A DNA stretch of 64,000 nucleotides from Sulfurimonas sp. HSL3-1 (GCF_039645995.1 NZ_CP147920.1:1240001-1304000); one strand, 5' to 3'. Counted from the stretch's first letter, positions 8,627 through 17,548 are shown. Notes: a model not told the origin generated them from the letters alone. Numbers and translations are program-made.

Positions 8627-9847
8627 ATGACAGAGTTTGTACAAGTTGCGCGACAGCCCATCATCGATGCTTCCAATGCTACCTACGGCTACGAACTGCT
8701 GCACCGCGAAGGTGAGAACAACGCCGCTAACCCAGCATTGACGCATCGGCTGATGTCTGCGCAAGTAATGCTGAGCGTATTCAACCTGATTGGCAGGGAG
8801 CGCGCAGTGGGAGATACCCTTGCATTTTTCAATATCTCCCCCGCCTTTTTGATGACGGATATTATTGAGACCTTCCGTCCCGATCAATGCGTCTTCGAGA
8901 TTGCGGCGAACGAGCCGCTGCGCCATAATGAAATCGCCAAGCTGAAAATTCTGTACGACAACGGATACCGTTTTGCCCTGGATAACTTCATCGTATCCGC
9001 CAACACGATTACCCAGTACGAAAATGTACTGCCCTATATCAGTTATCTCAAGATCGACATTCAAAACAGCGATGTCGAACAAGTTGCCGAATACGCCGGC
9101 ACGTTGAAGAAAAACCATAAGCTCATTGCCCAGAAGGTCGAAACCATCGACGAGTTCTCCGCATACCAGGGGCTCGGGTTCGACTATTTCCAGGGATACT
9201 ACATCCAGCACCCGGTACCGGTCAAGCACTACCGCCTCGAACCCAAACAGATCGGGGTCAGTCGCCTTTACAAGATGCTCGACACCGTACCGTTCCATGA
9301 ATTCGCCAAAGAGTTTGAGCGCCACAACGAGCTCACCATCCAGTTTTTCCAGTATCTCATCTCCACCGGGATCAAGCGCTACGACGCCACGCGTTCCGTC
9401 CGCGCCATGATCATGGATATCGGTCCCGATGTCATGCGCCGCTGGTTCATGCTCATCATCTACGCGAAGGGCGGAGCGGATATCAGCGTCGAGAAAGGGC
9501 CTTTTTCCCGCTTCTTCGAGGAGCGCATCGACCTGATGAACACCATCGTTTCCAACGTGCACAGCGCCGATCCGGAGCGCCGCAGCGACGAACTCCGCCT
9601 GCTGGCGGTTTTCTCAACCCTGATCGACATCTACCAGATCCCCTTCGATACGCTGATGGCGTCGTTCGAGATCACAAAGAACCTCGAAAAGTGGATCGCG
9701 GCGCGCAAAGGGCGTTTCAGCCTGCTGTACAAGGCCGTAAACCAGCTGCAGCACAAGCCCCTCGATATCGAGAAGGTCAACCGCGTGCTCAAAGCCTTCA
9801 AGACCGATTACGACGAGGTGAGCGTCAAGATGGACCACCGGGTGTAG
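8627..9847 (+). CDS. EAL-HDOD signalling protein with partly degenerate EAL site
   Basis: The protein is 406 residues: an EAL domain (about 5-200) followed by an HDOD domain (about 205-395), the YuxH-type architecture. In the EAL part E23 (as ELL), N69 (FFNIS), E91, K142/D144 (LKID) and the DYFQGYY turn are present. The usual DDFG pair reads D119-N120-F, and the AEGVE segment reads AQKVE. One metal ligand is therefore altered, so it may bind c-di-GMP rather than cleave it. ATG 8627 has a good AAAGGAG site eight bases upstream. The stop abuts the next start (TAGATG). Confidence 0.85.
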   Translation: MTEFVQVARQPIIDASNATYGYELLHREGENNAANPALTHRLMSAQVMLSVFNLIGRERAVGDTLAFFNISPAFLMTDIIETFRPDQCVFEIAANEPLRHNEIAKLKILYDNGYRFALDNFIVSANTITQYENVLPYISYLKIDIQNSDVEQVAEYAGTLKKNHKLIAQKVETIDEFSAYQGLGFDYFQGYYIQHPVPVKHYRLEPKQIGVSRLYKMLDTVPFHEFAKEFERHNELTIQFFQYLISTGIKRYDATRSVRAMIMDIGPDVMRRWFMLIIYAKGGADISVEKGPFSRFFEERIDLMNTIVSNVHSADPERRSDELRLLAVFSTLIDIYQIPFDTLMASFEITKNLEKWIAARKGRFSLLYKAVNQLQHKPLDIEKVNRVLKAFKTDYDEVSVKMDHRV

Positions 9848-10345
9848 ATGCGCCTGGAGCACCCTTTTGCCCCCGTCGCCGACGACCGATCCCGCGTCCT
9901 GGTCCTCGGTTCTTTCCCCAGTATCGCCTCCTTCGAAGCCGATTTCTACTACGCCCACCCGCGCAACCAGTTCTGGCCCATCATGGAGCAGCTTTTTGAT
10001 GTGACGCTCCCGGACAAAGCTGCCCGTCGCGCTTTTGCACTGGAGCAGGGGATCGCCCTTTGGGACAGTTACGCCTCTCTGGTGCGCAGCGAGAACAACT
10101 CCAGCGACGCCAATCTGAGCGAACTCGTCCCCAACGACATCCCCGCCTTCCTCGCGTCGCATCCCGGGGTTAAACATATTTTCTGTACCGGCAAAAAAGC
10201 CTTTGAGGGGTGCAAAAAACACTACCCGGACCTTCCCGTCCCCTGCACACTGCTTCCCTCGACCTCGCCGGCGTACGCCGCCATGCGTTTTGAGGCGAAA
10301 CTCGATGCCTATCGGCAGGTCAAAGGGGTGCTCGATGGTGATTGA
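9848..10345 (+). CDS. Uracil-DNA-glycosylase superfamily, DNA-deoxyinosine glycosylase-like
   Basis: The 165-residue protein carries the superfamily signatures. 'VLVLGSFPSIASFEADFYYA' followed by HPRNQFWP forms the active-site loop. The late 'LLPSTSPAY' segment corresponds to the DNA-intercalating loop that usually contains H/SPS. This pattern fits the hypoxanthine/deoxyinosine DNA glycosylase group of base-excision repair. It starts immediately after the EAL-HDOD stop and overlaps the following YgjP-like gene by 11 bases. A plain G:U mismatch glycosylase is the alternative; the exact base specificity is inferred. Confidence 0.8.
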   Translation: MRLEHPFAPVADDRSRVLVLGSFPSIASFEADFYYAHPRNQFWPIMEQLFDVTLPDKAARRAFALEQGIALWDSYASLVRSENNSSDANLSELVPNDIPAFLASHPGVKHIFCTGKKAFEGCKKHYPDLPVPCTLLPSTSPAYAAMRFEAKLDAYRQVKGVLDGD

Positions 10346-10967
10346 ATTGGAGGGCATCCGCGTGGTACACCGCGTCAATCCCCGGATGAAGCACGCCTAC
10401 CTCAGCGTGGAAGCGGACGGCACGGTCGTACTCAAATCCAACGGGCGGGTGCAACGGCACCTGCAGGCGTTCGTCGCTTCCAAACGAGAGTGGATCCTTC
10501 ACCAGCAGCGCCGCTATGCCGCGCAGCCGACGATGCAACTGGGGGAGAGCCTGCTTTTTCTGGGCGATATCGTACCTCTTGCATCACTTGACGCCGCCAC
10601 GTTTCAGACGCATTCGCCCGAGGCGCTCCGGCGAAGCTACGACCGCTTCTACCGGGAGCGCGCCGAAGCGGTGCTGCGCGAAAAGACAGCCCTGTTCGCC
10701 GAACGGATGGGGGTCACGTACGAGACGATCCGTTTCCGGAAGATGAAACGGCGCTGGGGGAGCTGCTCGAAGACGGGGGTGATCACCTATAACACCCTGC
10801 TGCTCCAGCTTGAAGAGGCGATGGTCGACTATACCGTCGTGCACGAACTGGCCCACCGCGTTCATTTCAACCACTCCGCAGACTTCCACGCTCTCGTGGC
10901 CTCCGTGCTTCCCGACGAGAAAGCGCTGCGCCTCCGGATGCGGCACCGCAAGGCTTCCTACTACTGA
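10335..10967 (+). CDS. YgjP-like metal-dependent hydrolase (M48-type, DUF45)
   Basis: This 210-residue protein has the zinc-protease motif HELAHRVHFNHSADF (HExxH plus downstream His) near residue 172. The family hallmark KRRWGSCSKTG lies about 35 residues before it. Such YgjP/WLM-like proteins are predicted metallopeptidases, and their substrates are mostly unknown. I chose ATG 10335, which overlaps the glycosylase by 11 bases; the longer frame upstream is antisense-like, Arg-rich sequence. The protein is cytoplasmic, with no signal or membrane segment. Confidence 0.85.
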   Translation: MVIELEGIRVVHRVNPRMKHAYLSVEADGTVVLKSNGRVQRHLQAFVASKREWILHQQRRYAAQPTMQLGESLLFLGDIVPLASLDAATFQTHSPEALRRSYDRFYRERAEAVLREKTALFAERMGVTYETIRFRKMKRRWGSCSKTGVITYNTLLLQLEEAMVDYTVVHELAHRVHFNHSADFHALVASVLPDEKALRLRMRHRKASYY

Positions 10968-11024
10968 TCACCGTTTTTGAAATATTAATGCACTCTGCTT
11001 ATACTGGGGAAAAGAGGAGAGAAG

Positions 11025-11951
11025 ATGAAATACATTATTTTTTTTATCACCCTGTTTCTGACCCTGGCCGTTGCCGCGGATAGTGCACCGTACAAACCTG
11101 TCGGCACCTGGAAAACGCTGACACCGCAGGAGGAGGCGGTCATCGTCCATAAAGCCACGGAGCGCCCCTATAGCGGCAAACTGCTCCACAACGAGGCCAA
11201 GGGTACCTATGTCTGCAAACGCTGCGGGGCCGAACTCTACCGTTCCGAGGACAAGTTCAATTCGCACTGCGGCTGGCCCTCATTCGACGACGAGATCCCC
11301 GGCGCGGTCAAGCGCGTTTCCGATCCCGACGGCTACCGCACGGAGATCGTCTGCGCCAACTGCGGCGCGCACCTGGGCCACGTCTTCAGCGGTGAGCACC
11401 TGACGGAGAAGAACCTCCGCCACTGTGTCAACTCCATCTCCATGGAATTCATCCCCGATGAAAAGGTTGCCTACTTCGCCGGCGGCTGTTTCTGGGGAGT
11501 GGAGTACTATATGGAGAAGATCCCCGGTGTCACATCAGTCGTTTCCGGGTTTATGGGAGGTACAAAGAAAGAACCGGGCTATTACGACGTCGTCGGGGGC
11601 GGTACGGGCCACCTCGAGACCGTTGCCGTTGCCTATGACCCTTCAAAGGTCGACTACGAAACCCTCGCCAAAACCTTCTTCGAGATCCACGACCCCACCC
11701 AGGAAGGGAGACAGGGGCCCGATGTCGGCGCCCAGTACCAGAGTGCCATTTTCTATAACGCCGCCGCCGAAAAAGCGACGGTGCTGAAGCTGATGGAGCG
11801 TCTGCGCAAGAACGGGTATGACGTCAAGACGAAGCTGTTCAAAGCTTCGCCGTTTTACAAAGCGGAGGATTATCACCAGGATTATTACCGGCGCCACCAT
11901 AAGCAGCCTTACTGCCACGGCTTCGTCGACCGTTTCAAAGATGGGAACTAG
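11025..11951 (+). CDS. msrAB: Periplasmic bifunctional methionine sulfoxide reductase MsrB-MsrA
   Basis: The 308-residue fusion starts with a signal peptide (to about residue 18). A SelR/MsrB domain (about 28-150) follows, with two CxxC zinc pairs (CKRCG, CANCG) and catalytic Cys in RHCVNS. An MsrA domain (about 158-305) with the GCFWG active site completes it. It reduces both epimers of oxidised methionine, and the signal implies repair of exported proteins. ATG 11025 has a strong AGAGGAG site. The gene is convergent with dctP and overlaps its end by four bases. The B-then-A order is opposite to the classical Neisseria PilB arrangement. Confidence 0.93.
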   Translation: MKYIIFFITLFLTLAVAADSAPYKPVGTWKTLTPQEEAVIVHKATERPYSGKLLHNEAKGTYVCKRCGAELYRSEDKFNSHCGWPSFDDEIPGAVKRVSDPDGYRTEIVCANCGAHLGHVFSGEHLTEKNLRHCVNSISMEFIPDEKVAYFAGGCFWGVEYYMEKIPGVTSVVSGFMGGTKKEPGYYDVVGGGTGHLETVAVAYDPSKVDYETLAKTFFEIHDPTQEGRQGPDVGAQYQSAIFYNAAAEKATVLKLMERLRKNGYDVKTKLFKASPFYKAEDYHQDYYRRHHKQPYCHGFVDRFKDGN

Positions 11952-13084
11952 CGGACGTTGAGGAAGTAGCGCAGGCTGGCGTCGCTGAAGACTTTGCTTT
12001 TGGCGAGATACCTTGAGGCACTCTCAAAGACCCGTTTGAAGTCGGCGCTCTGGGCGCTCTGTTCGGCGACGACCTCCGTCAATGCTTTTTTGGCGGCCTC
12101 GGTGACGGCGTCGGGGAAGCGCATCAGTTTTACGCCGTTCGCTTCGAGCGACGCCATCGCTTCGGCGTTTTTCGCCTGGAATTCGAAGGTCATCGTGCTG
12201 TTGAGCTCGCTGACGGCACACTCGATGATCGCCTGCTGTTCGGGGGAGAGCCGCTCCCACGTATGTTTGCTGAAGGTCATCTCCAGGATGGAACCCGGTT
12301 CATGCCACCCCGAGTAGTAGTAGGGCGCGACTTTGTAGAAGCCCATCTTCATATCGAGGTAGGGGCCGACCCACTCCGTCGCATCGATGACGCCGCGCTC
12401 CAGTGAGGTGTAGATCTCCCCGGCGGGCAGCAGCACGGGGTTGACGCCGAGCTTCGACATCACTTCGCCGCCCAGTCCCGGGATGCGCATCTTCAGACCG
12501 TTCATATCCTCGAGCGTCTCGATCGGTTTTCGGAACCAGCCGCCCATCTGGATATTGGTATTGCCGCCGGCAAAGGGGTGGAGGTTGTAGCGGCCGTAAA
12601 GCTCCCGCCACAGTTCCATGCCGCCGCCGTAGAGGATCCAGCCGTTAAGCTCCTCCGCCGTCATCCCGAAAGGAAAGCCGCTGAAGAGGGAGAAGGCCGC
12701 GTTTTTGCCCTTCCAGTAGTAGGGGCCCGAGTGAAATCCGTCGATCTGGCCGCTGCTGGCAGCGTCAAAAACGGCGAGGGCGGGGACGAGGGTGTTTTTC
12801 GGGAAGAGCTTGATGCTCAGCTGCCCGCCGCTGATCTGCGCGACCCGCTCGGCGAAACGGTCGACGCCCGTGCCCATGATGGGAAAGTGCGCCGGCCAGC
12901 TTGTCGCGATCTTGAGCTCCGTCTTTTTGCCGCGGTTGACGTTGACGCTTTTGTCCGCCGTGTCGTGCTGTTTCGGATGCTTGCTGTAGTCGATCGCCAC
13001 CCGGTTGCTGTCGTTGCAGCCTTCCAGCAGTACCGCCGACGATGTCGCCGCCGCGGCAGTGGTCAGGAAAGTACGTCTATTCAT
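11948..13084 (-). CDS. TRAP-type substrate-binding lipoprotein (DctP family)
   Basis: The 378-residue protein has an N-terminal NRRTFLTTAAAATSS segment (twin-arginine-like) followed by a lipobox VLLEGC, so it is probably an exported, lipid-anchored binding protein. The body matches the DctP fold of TRAP transporters: TSWPAHFP near the start of the mature part, an 'EDMNGLKMRIPGLGGEV' hinge with the conserved Arg, and 'VIDATEWVGPYLDM'. Ligands are typically organic acids or alpha-keto acids. No DctQ/DctM membrane genes are adjacent, so it is an orphan here. A good AGGAG site precedes the ATG. The 5' region is rich in hairpins. Confidence 0.87.
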   Translation of the reverse strand: MNRRTFLTTAAAATSSAVLLEGCNDSNRVAIDYSKHPKQHDTADKSVNVNRGKKTELKIATSWPAHFPIMGTGVDRFAERVAQISGGQLSIKLFPKNTLVPALAVFDAASSGQIDGFHSGPYYWKGKNAAFSLFSGFPFGMTAEELNGWILYGGGMELWRELYGRYNLHPFAGGNTNIQMGGWFRKPIETLEDMNGLKMRIPGLGGEVMSKLGVNPVLLPAGEIYTSLERGVIDATEWVGPYLDMKMGFYKVAPYYYSGWHEPGSILEMTFSKHTWERLSPEQQAIIECAVSELNSTMTFEFQAKNAEAMASLEANGVKLMRFPDAVTEAAKKALTEVVAEQSAQSADFKRVFESASRYLAKSKVFSDASLRYFLNVR

Positions 13085-13121
13085 CTATAATCTCCTATAT
13101 AGTTCCTTCAGTTCCGTATGC

Positions 13122-13212
13122 CTGAAACGCAATTTACGCGGTTGCCGGAAGCAACCGTGTGTTTCAGTGCCACAGCGGCCAGCGTAGGCAAAGGGGCTTT
13201 TGCTCCTTTGCC
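13122..13212. other. Structured intergenic region upstream of dctP-like gene
   Basis: Three inverted repeats fill most of this 135-base gap between two minus-strand genes. CTGAAAC (13122-13128) pairs with GTTTCAG (13161-13167). Inside it ACGCGGTTGC (13136-13145) pairs with GCAACCGTGT (13151-13160), with one wobble. A third stem, GGCAAAGGGGC/GCTCCTTTGCC, spans 13187-13212 with a four-base loop. No T-run follows on either strand, so a simple terminator is unlikely. The stems could act in the dctP leader or as a 3' end for the antiporter mRNA. Confidence 0.5.
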
Positions 13213-13219
13213 GTTCCGA

Positions 13220-14380
13220 TCAGTAAAACGCCGCAATGATGGCATAACAGATAAAGAAAAAGAGGTGCGACGTCCCTTCGAAATAGTTGGTATAGCCGTC
13301 ATCCGTCGTTTTCCATGCCAGCACGATGGTGAGAATGAGCGCCCCGACCTGCAGGGTGTTGAAGTCCAGGGTCAGGGGATGCGCCGTCGTATAGGAGAGC
13401 GCCAGCAGCGCCGGTACCGTCAGCATGATCGACACCGTCGAGGCCCCCATTGCGATATTGATGACCCGTTGGATCTGGTCGTTTCGTGCCGCCGTGATCG
13501 CCGTCATGATCTCCGGTGCAACGGAGATGATCGCGATGATGAGACCCGCCAGGCCAACGGGGAAGTCATACTTTTGAACTAGGGACATCCCCTCATCAGC
13601 AAAGATCTCCGCGACGAGACCGATCAGCGCGATCAGGGCGAAGATGATCATAAAGTTGCTAACCGTGGCGAGGCGTTCAAAGGCGTCGGGCTGCTCCTCC
13701 GCCTCCTCTTCGCCCTCGGCCAGACGCCGCTTGTAGCGGAAGATGCGGCTGCGTGCCGTCGCCTTAAAGAAGTGAGAGTGGGTCTTCGTCTGGAAGATGA
13801 AGATGACAATGTAGAAACAGAAGAGGACGAAGCCGATGATGTTGCTGGCGAGGATCAGGTCACGGTGCGACTCGGAGGTAAAGTGCATGATGCTCGGCAC
13901 AAGCAGGGCGGAGGTGGCGACGAGCAGGATCGTCGTGTAGGTGCTGGAGGTGTCCTCGTTGTGCTCCTGCTCCTTGAAGGCGAGCCCACCGATAAAGACC
14001 GCCAGCCCCAGCAGCACGTTCATATCGACGATCACGGCGGAGATGATACCCCCTTTAACCGTATCGAGCGCCCTAGGGTCGTTGTGCGAACTCATCAGGA
14101 CCATATAGAGCAGGATGATCTCGACGATCACGGCGCTGAAAGTAAGAACGAAGGAGCCATAGGGCTCTTCAAGCCGCTCGGCAAGCACTTCGGCCACTTC
14201 GGCGACGGTCATGGAGAGCAGGGCGATGGAAACGGCGGAGAGCGTCGTGGCGAGATAAGCGTTATGGTAGTAGTGGAAAACGAATGCGATCACGCCGAGT
14301 ACGATACCGTAGACGGCGACTTTATTTTGAGAGAGTCCTTCTTTTAGCGTCAGGGGACTCGATGAGGGGTCTGCGTTCAA
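13220..14380 (-). CDS. Ca2+/H+ antiporter (ChaA/CAX-like, CaCA superfamily)
   Basis: The 386-residue membrane protein has about ten hydrophobic helices in two halves. They carry the acidic signatures AEVAEVLAERLEEPYG (first half) and ISVAPEIMTAITAARND (second half), which are the cation-binding repeats of Ca2+/cation antiporters. A charged cytoplasmic loop (RRLAEGEEEAEEQ, around 225-240) separates them. The start is TTG 14380: a clear AGGAG lies eight bases upstream and no ATG fits. The gene follows the Mur-like gene by 11 bases and may share its transcript. Confidence 0.88.
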   Translation of the reverse strand: MNADPSSSPLTLKEGLSQNKVAVYGIVLGVIAFVFHYYHNAYLATTLSAVSIALLSMTVAEVAEVLAERLEEPYGSFVLTFSAVIVEIILLYMVLMSSHNDPRALDTVKGGIISAVIVDMNVLLGLAVFIGGLAFKEQEHNEDTSSTYTTILLVATSALLVPSIMHFTSESHRDLILASNIIGFVLFCFYIVIFIFQTKTHSHFFKATARSRIFRYKRRLAEGEEEAEEQPDAFERLATVSNFMIIFALIALIGLVAEIFADEGMSLVQKYDFPVGLAGLIIAIISVAPEIMTAITAARNDQIQRVINIAMGASTVSIMLTVPALLALSYTTAHPLTLDFNTLQVGALILTIVLAWKTTDDGYTNYFEGTSHLFFFICYAIIAAFY

Positions 14381-14391
14381 CGCAATTGCTC

Positions 14392-15390
14392 CTAGAAGAG
14401 GGTTGGTGTTTCGGCCTTGTAATGCACGGTGTCAAGCAGACGTCTGTCTTGACCGCCGATCAATGCAAAATGATATGGAACCGTTTTTAATAGCTGCATT
14501 ATATCTTCTTGGTTCTCATATAGCAAGAATGCGTCGTGGTGCTCCGATGCTTCGGCGGAGCTCTTGGGCATCAGGTAGATGATCTTCGCCCATTTGGCTT
14601 CGCTGCGGATAAAATCCATCTCCTGCAGTAGCAAGGAGAGGTCCGGTTCGAAGATCAGGACCTTGCCCCCCTGGCCGAACGTCTTGGGGCGCAGGTCGTC
14701 GCCGACAAAGACGGGCACGAAGTGAGCGCTGCCTTGCATCCCGCCGACGGTGAACGTCAGCCCGTGTGACTTGGCGAACTGGTAGAGATGGCCGAGGTAG
14801 GGGAGGAAAAAGGGGGAGAGCTGCATGCGCTCGTAATAGACGTCATCAAGAACAAAGGAGGTTTCAAAGAGTGTCTGTTCCGCAATGTCGATGGGTACGT
14901 TGCCCGTTTTCGGAAGGGGCAGTACCTGAACGAAGAGATCCTCACAGCGTTTGTGCTCCGGAACGAAGACCCAGCTCGCTTCGGGCAGCTCCCACAGATC
15001 GTAAAAGTTCGAACGGATGGTTCCCTGCCAAACAAAGCAGCGGGGATCCTTGAGCATCTGGGCTGCGACGGCCAGGGTTACCTGGTCGCAGCCGTAGACA
15101 TGCAGCGATTTCTCCAGCATGCGGAAACGCAGCAGGCGCAACAGCGTAAACTCGACAGAGTCGACTTTCAGCCAGGCGATTTCCGGGTCGGTGACCGTGC
15201 ATGCTTCTTCATAGAGCACGGCATAGGCGCCGTTGGCCACAGCCTGGGGAATATCCGCCTTGTCAAAGGCGATGAAGAGGTCCCCCCGTCTTACTTTGTG
15301 TGCTTCGAGGACAACGGCGTCGACAAGCGTCACGGCCGGATCGGACATCATCTCCGCCCCGGTCAATGAGAGGAGGTTCTGCAGCCTCAT
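14392..15390 (-). CDS. Mur-ligase-like protein with degraded ATP site
   Basis: The 332-residue protein resembles the N-terminal substrate domain of MurE/MurF ligases (EAHKVRRGDLFIAF, residues 29-42; then GAYAVLYEE). Where those enzymes have a GxxGKTT P-loop it reads 'YGCDQVTLAVAAQML' (from Y99), without the lysine. The rest (about 110-332) has no recognisable ligase motifs. It is therefore probably not an active amino-acid ligase, although related proteins are often labelled peptidoglycan synthetases. ATG 15390 overlaps the metG stop by four bases, so it is translated after metG. Confidence 0.6.
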   Translation of the reverse strand: MRLQNLLSLTGAEMMSDPAVTLVDAVVLEAHKVRRGDLFIAFDKADIPQAVANGAYAVLYEEACTVTDPEIAWLKVDSVEFTLLRLLRFRMLEKSLHVYGCDQVTLAVAAQMLKDPRCFVWQGTIRSNFYDLWELPEASWVFVPEHKRCEDLFVQVLPLPKTGNVPIDIAEQTLFETSFVLDDVYYERMQLSPFFLPYLGHLYQFAKSHGLTFTVGGMQGSAHFVPVFVGDDLRPKTFGQGGKVLIFEPDLSLLLQEMDFIRSEAKWAKIIYLMPKSSAEASEHHDAFLLYENQEDIMQLLKTVPYHFALIGGQDRRLLDTVHYKAETPTLF

Positions 15391-17327
15391 CCGACGGAAC
15401 TGCCTGCCTTTCTCGGCGCTTCGGGGCGCATCAGCGAAAGCCCCTCGTCATCTTTGGCCGCCAGCAGCATCCCCTCGGAGACCATGCCCATCAGCTTGGC
15501 CGGTTTCAGGTTCGCGACGACGCAGACCTGGGTACCGACGAGGCTCTGCGCTTCGTAATATTCACGGATTCCGGCGACGACCTGGCGCGGCTTCTCCTCG
15601 CCGACGTCGACCTGAAGCTTGAGCAGCTTCTTGCTCTTAGGCACCTCTTCGGCTTCGACAATGGTGCCGATTTTGAGCTGGGTCTGGAAGAACTGGTCGA
15701 TGGTGATCAGGTTGTCGGCCTCGACCGGTTCCTCCGTTTTCGCTTTTTTCGGCGCCTCTTCCTCTTTCGCATTGGGTTGGGCCGCCGGGGCCTGGTCCAT
15801 CAGCGGGGCCTCGATGCGCGGGAAGAGGGGCGGGACCTTTTTGATCGTGAAAGTCGGGAGCAGTTTGCCGCCCTTGACGAGATCATTATACGCATTTGTG
15901 TCGATGGCAAAACCGAGCGCATCCGCGATCGTCGCCGTCGTTTTCGGCATGAAAGGGTGCAGCAGAACGGAAGCTTTGGCGAGGATGTTGGCCACGAGTG
16001 CCACCAGCGCCAGCGCCTCTTCCTTTTTCCCCTCTTTCATCTTTACCCACGGCGCATGGGCCTCGATCGCCTTGTTCCCGATCGTAAAGAGCTTCCAGAG
16101 CTCTTCAAGGAAGCGGTGTGTCTGGACTTCGTCCAGGAATCGCTCGACGCTGCCGAGCACGGCGTCAACCTCTTCCATCTCCGCTTTGTGGTAGGTCATA
16201 ACATCGCTGCTGTCGATGACAAAATCGGAATATTTGCCGCTCATCCCGATGATGCGGTTGAGCAGGTTCCCCAGGTCGTTGCTGAGATCGGAGTTGATCC
16301 GGTCGATCAGGGCGCGCTGGGAAAAGTCGCCGTCCTGCCCGAAGGGGACTTCGCGCATCATGAAGTAGCGCAGGTTCTCCAAGCCGTAAACGTCCGCAAC
16401 CTCTTTGGGACTGACAACGTTGCCTTTGGACTTGCTCATCTTCTCGCCGTCGCGGGTCCACCAGCCGTGGGCGCCGATGTGCTTCGGCAGCGGCAGGTCC
16501 AGGCTCATCAGGAAGGCCGGCCAGTAGATGGCGTGGAAGCGGAGGATGTCCTTGCCCACGAGCTGCATCTGTGCCGGCCAGAAGTCCATTTTCGCCTCGT
16601 CGCGTCCGTAGCCGAGTGCCGTAATGTAGTTGAGCAGGGCGTCGAGCCAAACGTACATGACGTGTTTGCTGTCGCCGACCGAATCGGGCAGCGGCACGCC
16701 CCAGGTGAAGCTCGTGCGGGTCACGGAGAGGTCGTTAAGACCGCCCTTGACGAAGTTGATCACCTCGTTGCGGCGGGATTTCGGCAGGATGAAATCCTGA
16801 TGCGCTTCGTAATAGTCGAGAAGCTTCTGCTCATACGCCGAGAGCTTGAAGAAGTAGCTCTCCTCCTTGACGATACTGGTCGAACGGCCGCAGTCCGGGC
16901 AGAACTCGCCGTCAATGAGCTGGGTTTCGGGGAAGAAGGTTTCGCAGCTGACGCAGTAGTGCCCCTCGTAGTTCCCCTTGTAGATGTCCCCCTTGGCGTA
17001 CATCTTCTCGAATGCCTTCTGGACACCGGTCATATGGTCCTTGTCCGTCGTACGGATAAATTGGTCGTAACTGATGCCGAATTCGTCCCAGAGGTTGCGG
17101 AAGCTGGCGCTGATCTCGTCGGCGAACTGCTGGGTCGGTTTCTCGAACTTCTTCGCCGACTCCTCGATCTTCTGCCCGTGTTCGTCGGTCCCGGTGAGGA
17201 AGTAGACATCCTCCCCGATCAGACGGTGGTAGCGGGCCAGGGCATCCGCGATGAAGGTCGTATACGCGTGGCCGATATGCGCCTCGCCGTTGACGTAGTA
17301 GATAGGGGTGGTGACGTAATAGCTCAT
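15387..17327 (-). CDS. metG: Methionyl-tRNA synthetase
   Basis: The 646-residue class I synthetase charges tRNA-Met. HIGH is at residues 17-20, the KMSKSKG loop is present, and a zinc knuckle (CVSCETFFPETQLIDGEFC, then PDCG) sits in the connective peptide. A C-terminal tRNA-binding OB-fold domain begins near 'DQFFQTQLKIGTIVEAEEVP'. The start was set at ATG 17327 (MSYYVTTPIYYV); the longer open frame adds an Arg-rich antisense-like tail. AAGGA lies upstream. The gene sits in a conserved minus-strand run with fbp and mobB and is coupled to the Mur-like gene by overlap. Confidence 0.97.
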   Translation of the reverse strand: MSYYVTTPIYYVNGEAHIGHAYTTFIADALARYHRLIGEDVYFLTGTDEHGQKIEESAKKFEKPTQQFADEISASFRNLWDEFGISYDQFIRTTDKDHMTGVQKAFEKMYAKGDIYKGNYEGHYCVSCETFFPETQLIDGEFCPDCGRSTSIVKEESYFFKLSAYEQKLLDYYEAHQDFILPKSRRNEVINFVKGGLNDLSVTRTSFTWGVPLPDSVGDSKHVMYVWLDALLNYITALGYGRDEAKMDFWPAQMQLVGKDILRFHAIYWPAFLMSLDLPLPKHIGAHGWWTRDGEKMSKSKGNVVSPKEVADVYGLENLRYFMMREVPFGQDGDFSQRALIDRINSDLSNDLGNLLNRIIGMSGKYSDFVIDSSDVMTYHKAEMEEVDAVLGSVERFLDEVQTHRFLEELWKLFTIGNKAIEAHAPWVKMKEGKKEEALALVALVANILAKASVLLHPFMPKTTATIADALGFAIDTNAYNDLVKGGKLLPTFTIKKVPPLFPRIEAPLMDQAPAAQPNAKEEEAPKKAKTEEPVEADNLITIDQFFQTQLKIGTIVEAEEVPKSKKLLKLQVDVGEEKPRQVVAGIREYYEAQSLVGTQVCVVANLKPAKLMGMVSEGMLLAAKDDEGLSLMRPEAPRKAGSSVG

Positions 17328-17344
17328 ACTCTCTAATATCCTTG

Positions 17345-17548
17345 TTAAAATTCGAATCCGCCGGTCTCGCCCTTGGACATACTGTCGTAGACCGCGGCGA
17401 CGTAGCTTTTGCGCACGTCGCATCCCAGGCAGTGCTCACAGACGCTGCAGCTCTTGACGCCGTGTTCAGCCTGGCAGGCCTGCAATTTCTCGATCATAAC
17501 ATCGAGCTGCAGTTCGAAACGGTCTTTTTCCGCGTCACTCTGCGCCAT
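17345..17548 (-). CDS. Small cysteine-rich protein (CX2CX2CX2C)
   Basis: The 67-residue protein has a charged helical N-terminus, then '[14 protein letters not shown]', four cysteines in CX2CX2CX2C spacing, plus two more (Cys in LQACQ and KSC). The spacing could hold a 4Fe-4S cluster or zinc. I do not recognise a named family. As I recall, C. jejuni has a small gene in the same place between fbp and metG. It overlaps the fbp 3' end by 14 bases and precedes metG by 17, so cotranscription is very likely. Confidence 0.7.
   Translation of the reverse strand: MAQSDAEKDRFELQLDVMIEKLQACQAEHGVKSCSVCEHCLGCDVRKSYVAAVYDSMSKGETGGFEF

Noticed and set aside
15300-17336. 678-codon open frame antisense to metG
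   Set aside because: Rich in Val, Asp, Gly and Arg with no motifs; it mirrors metG, whose catalytic motifs are complete. Long antisense frames are expected at this GC content.
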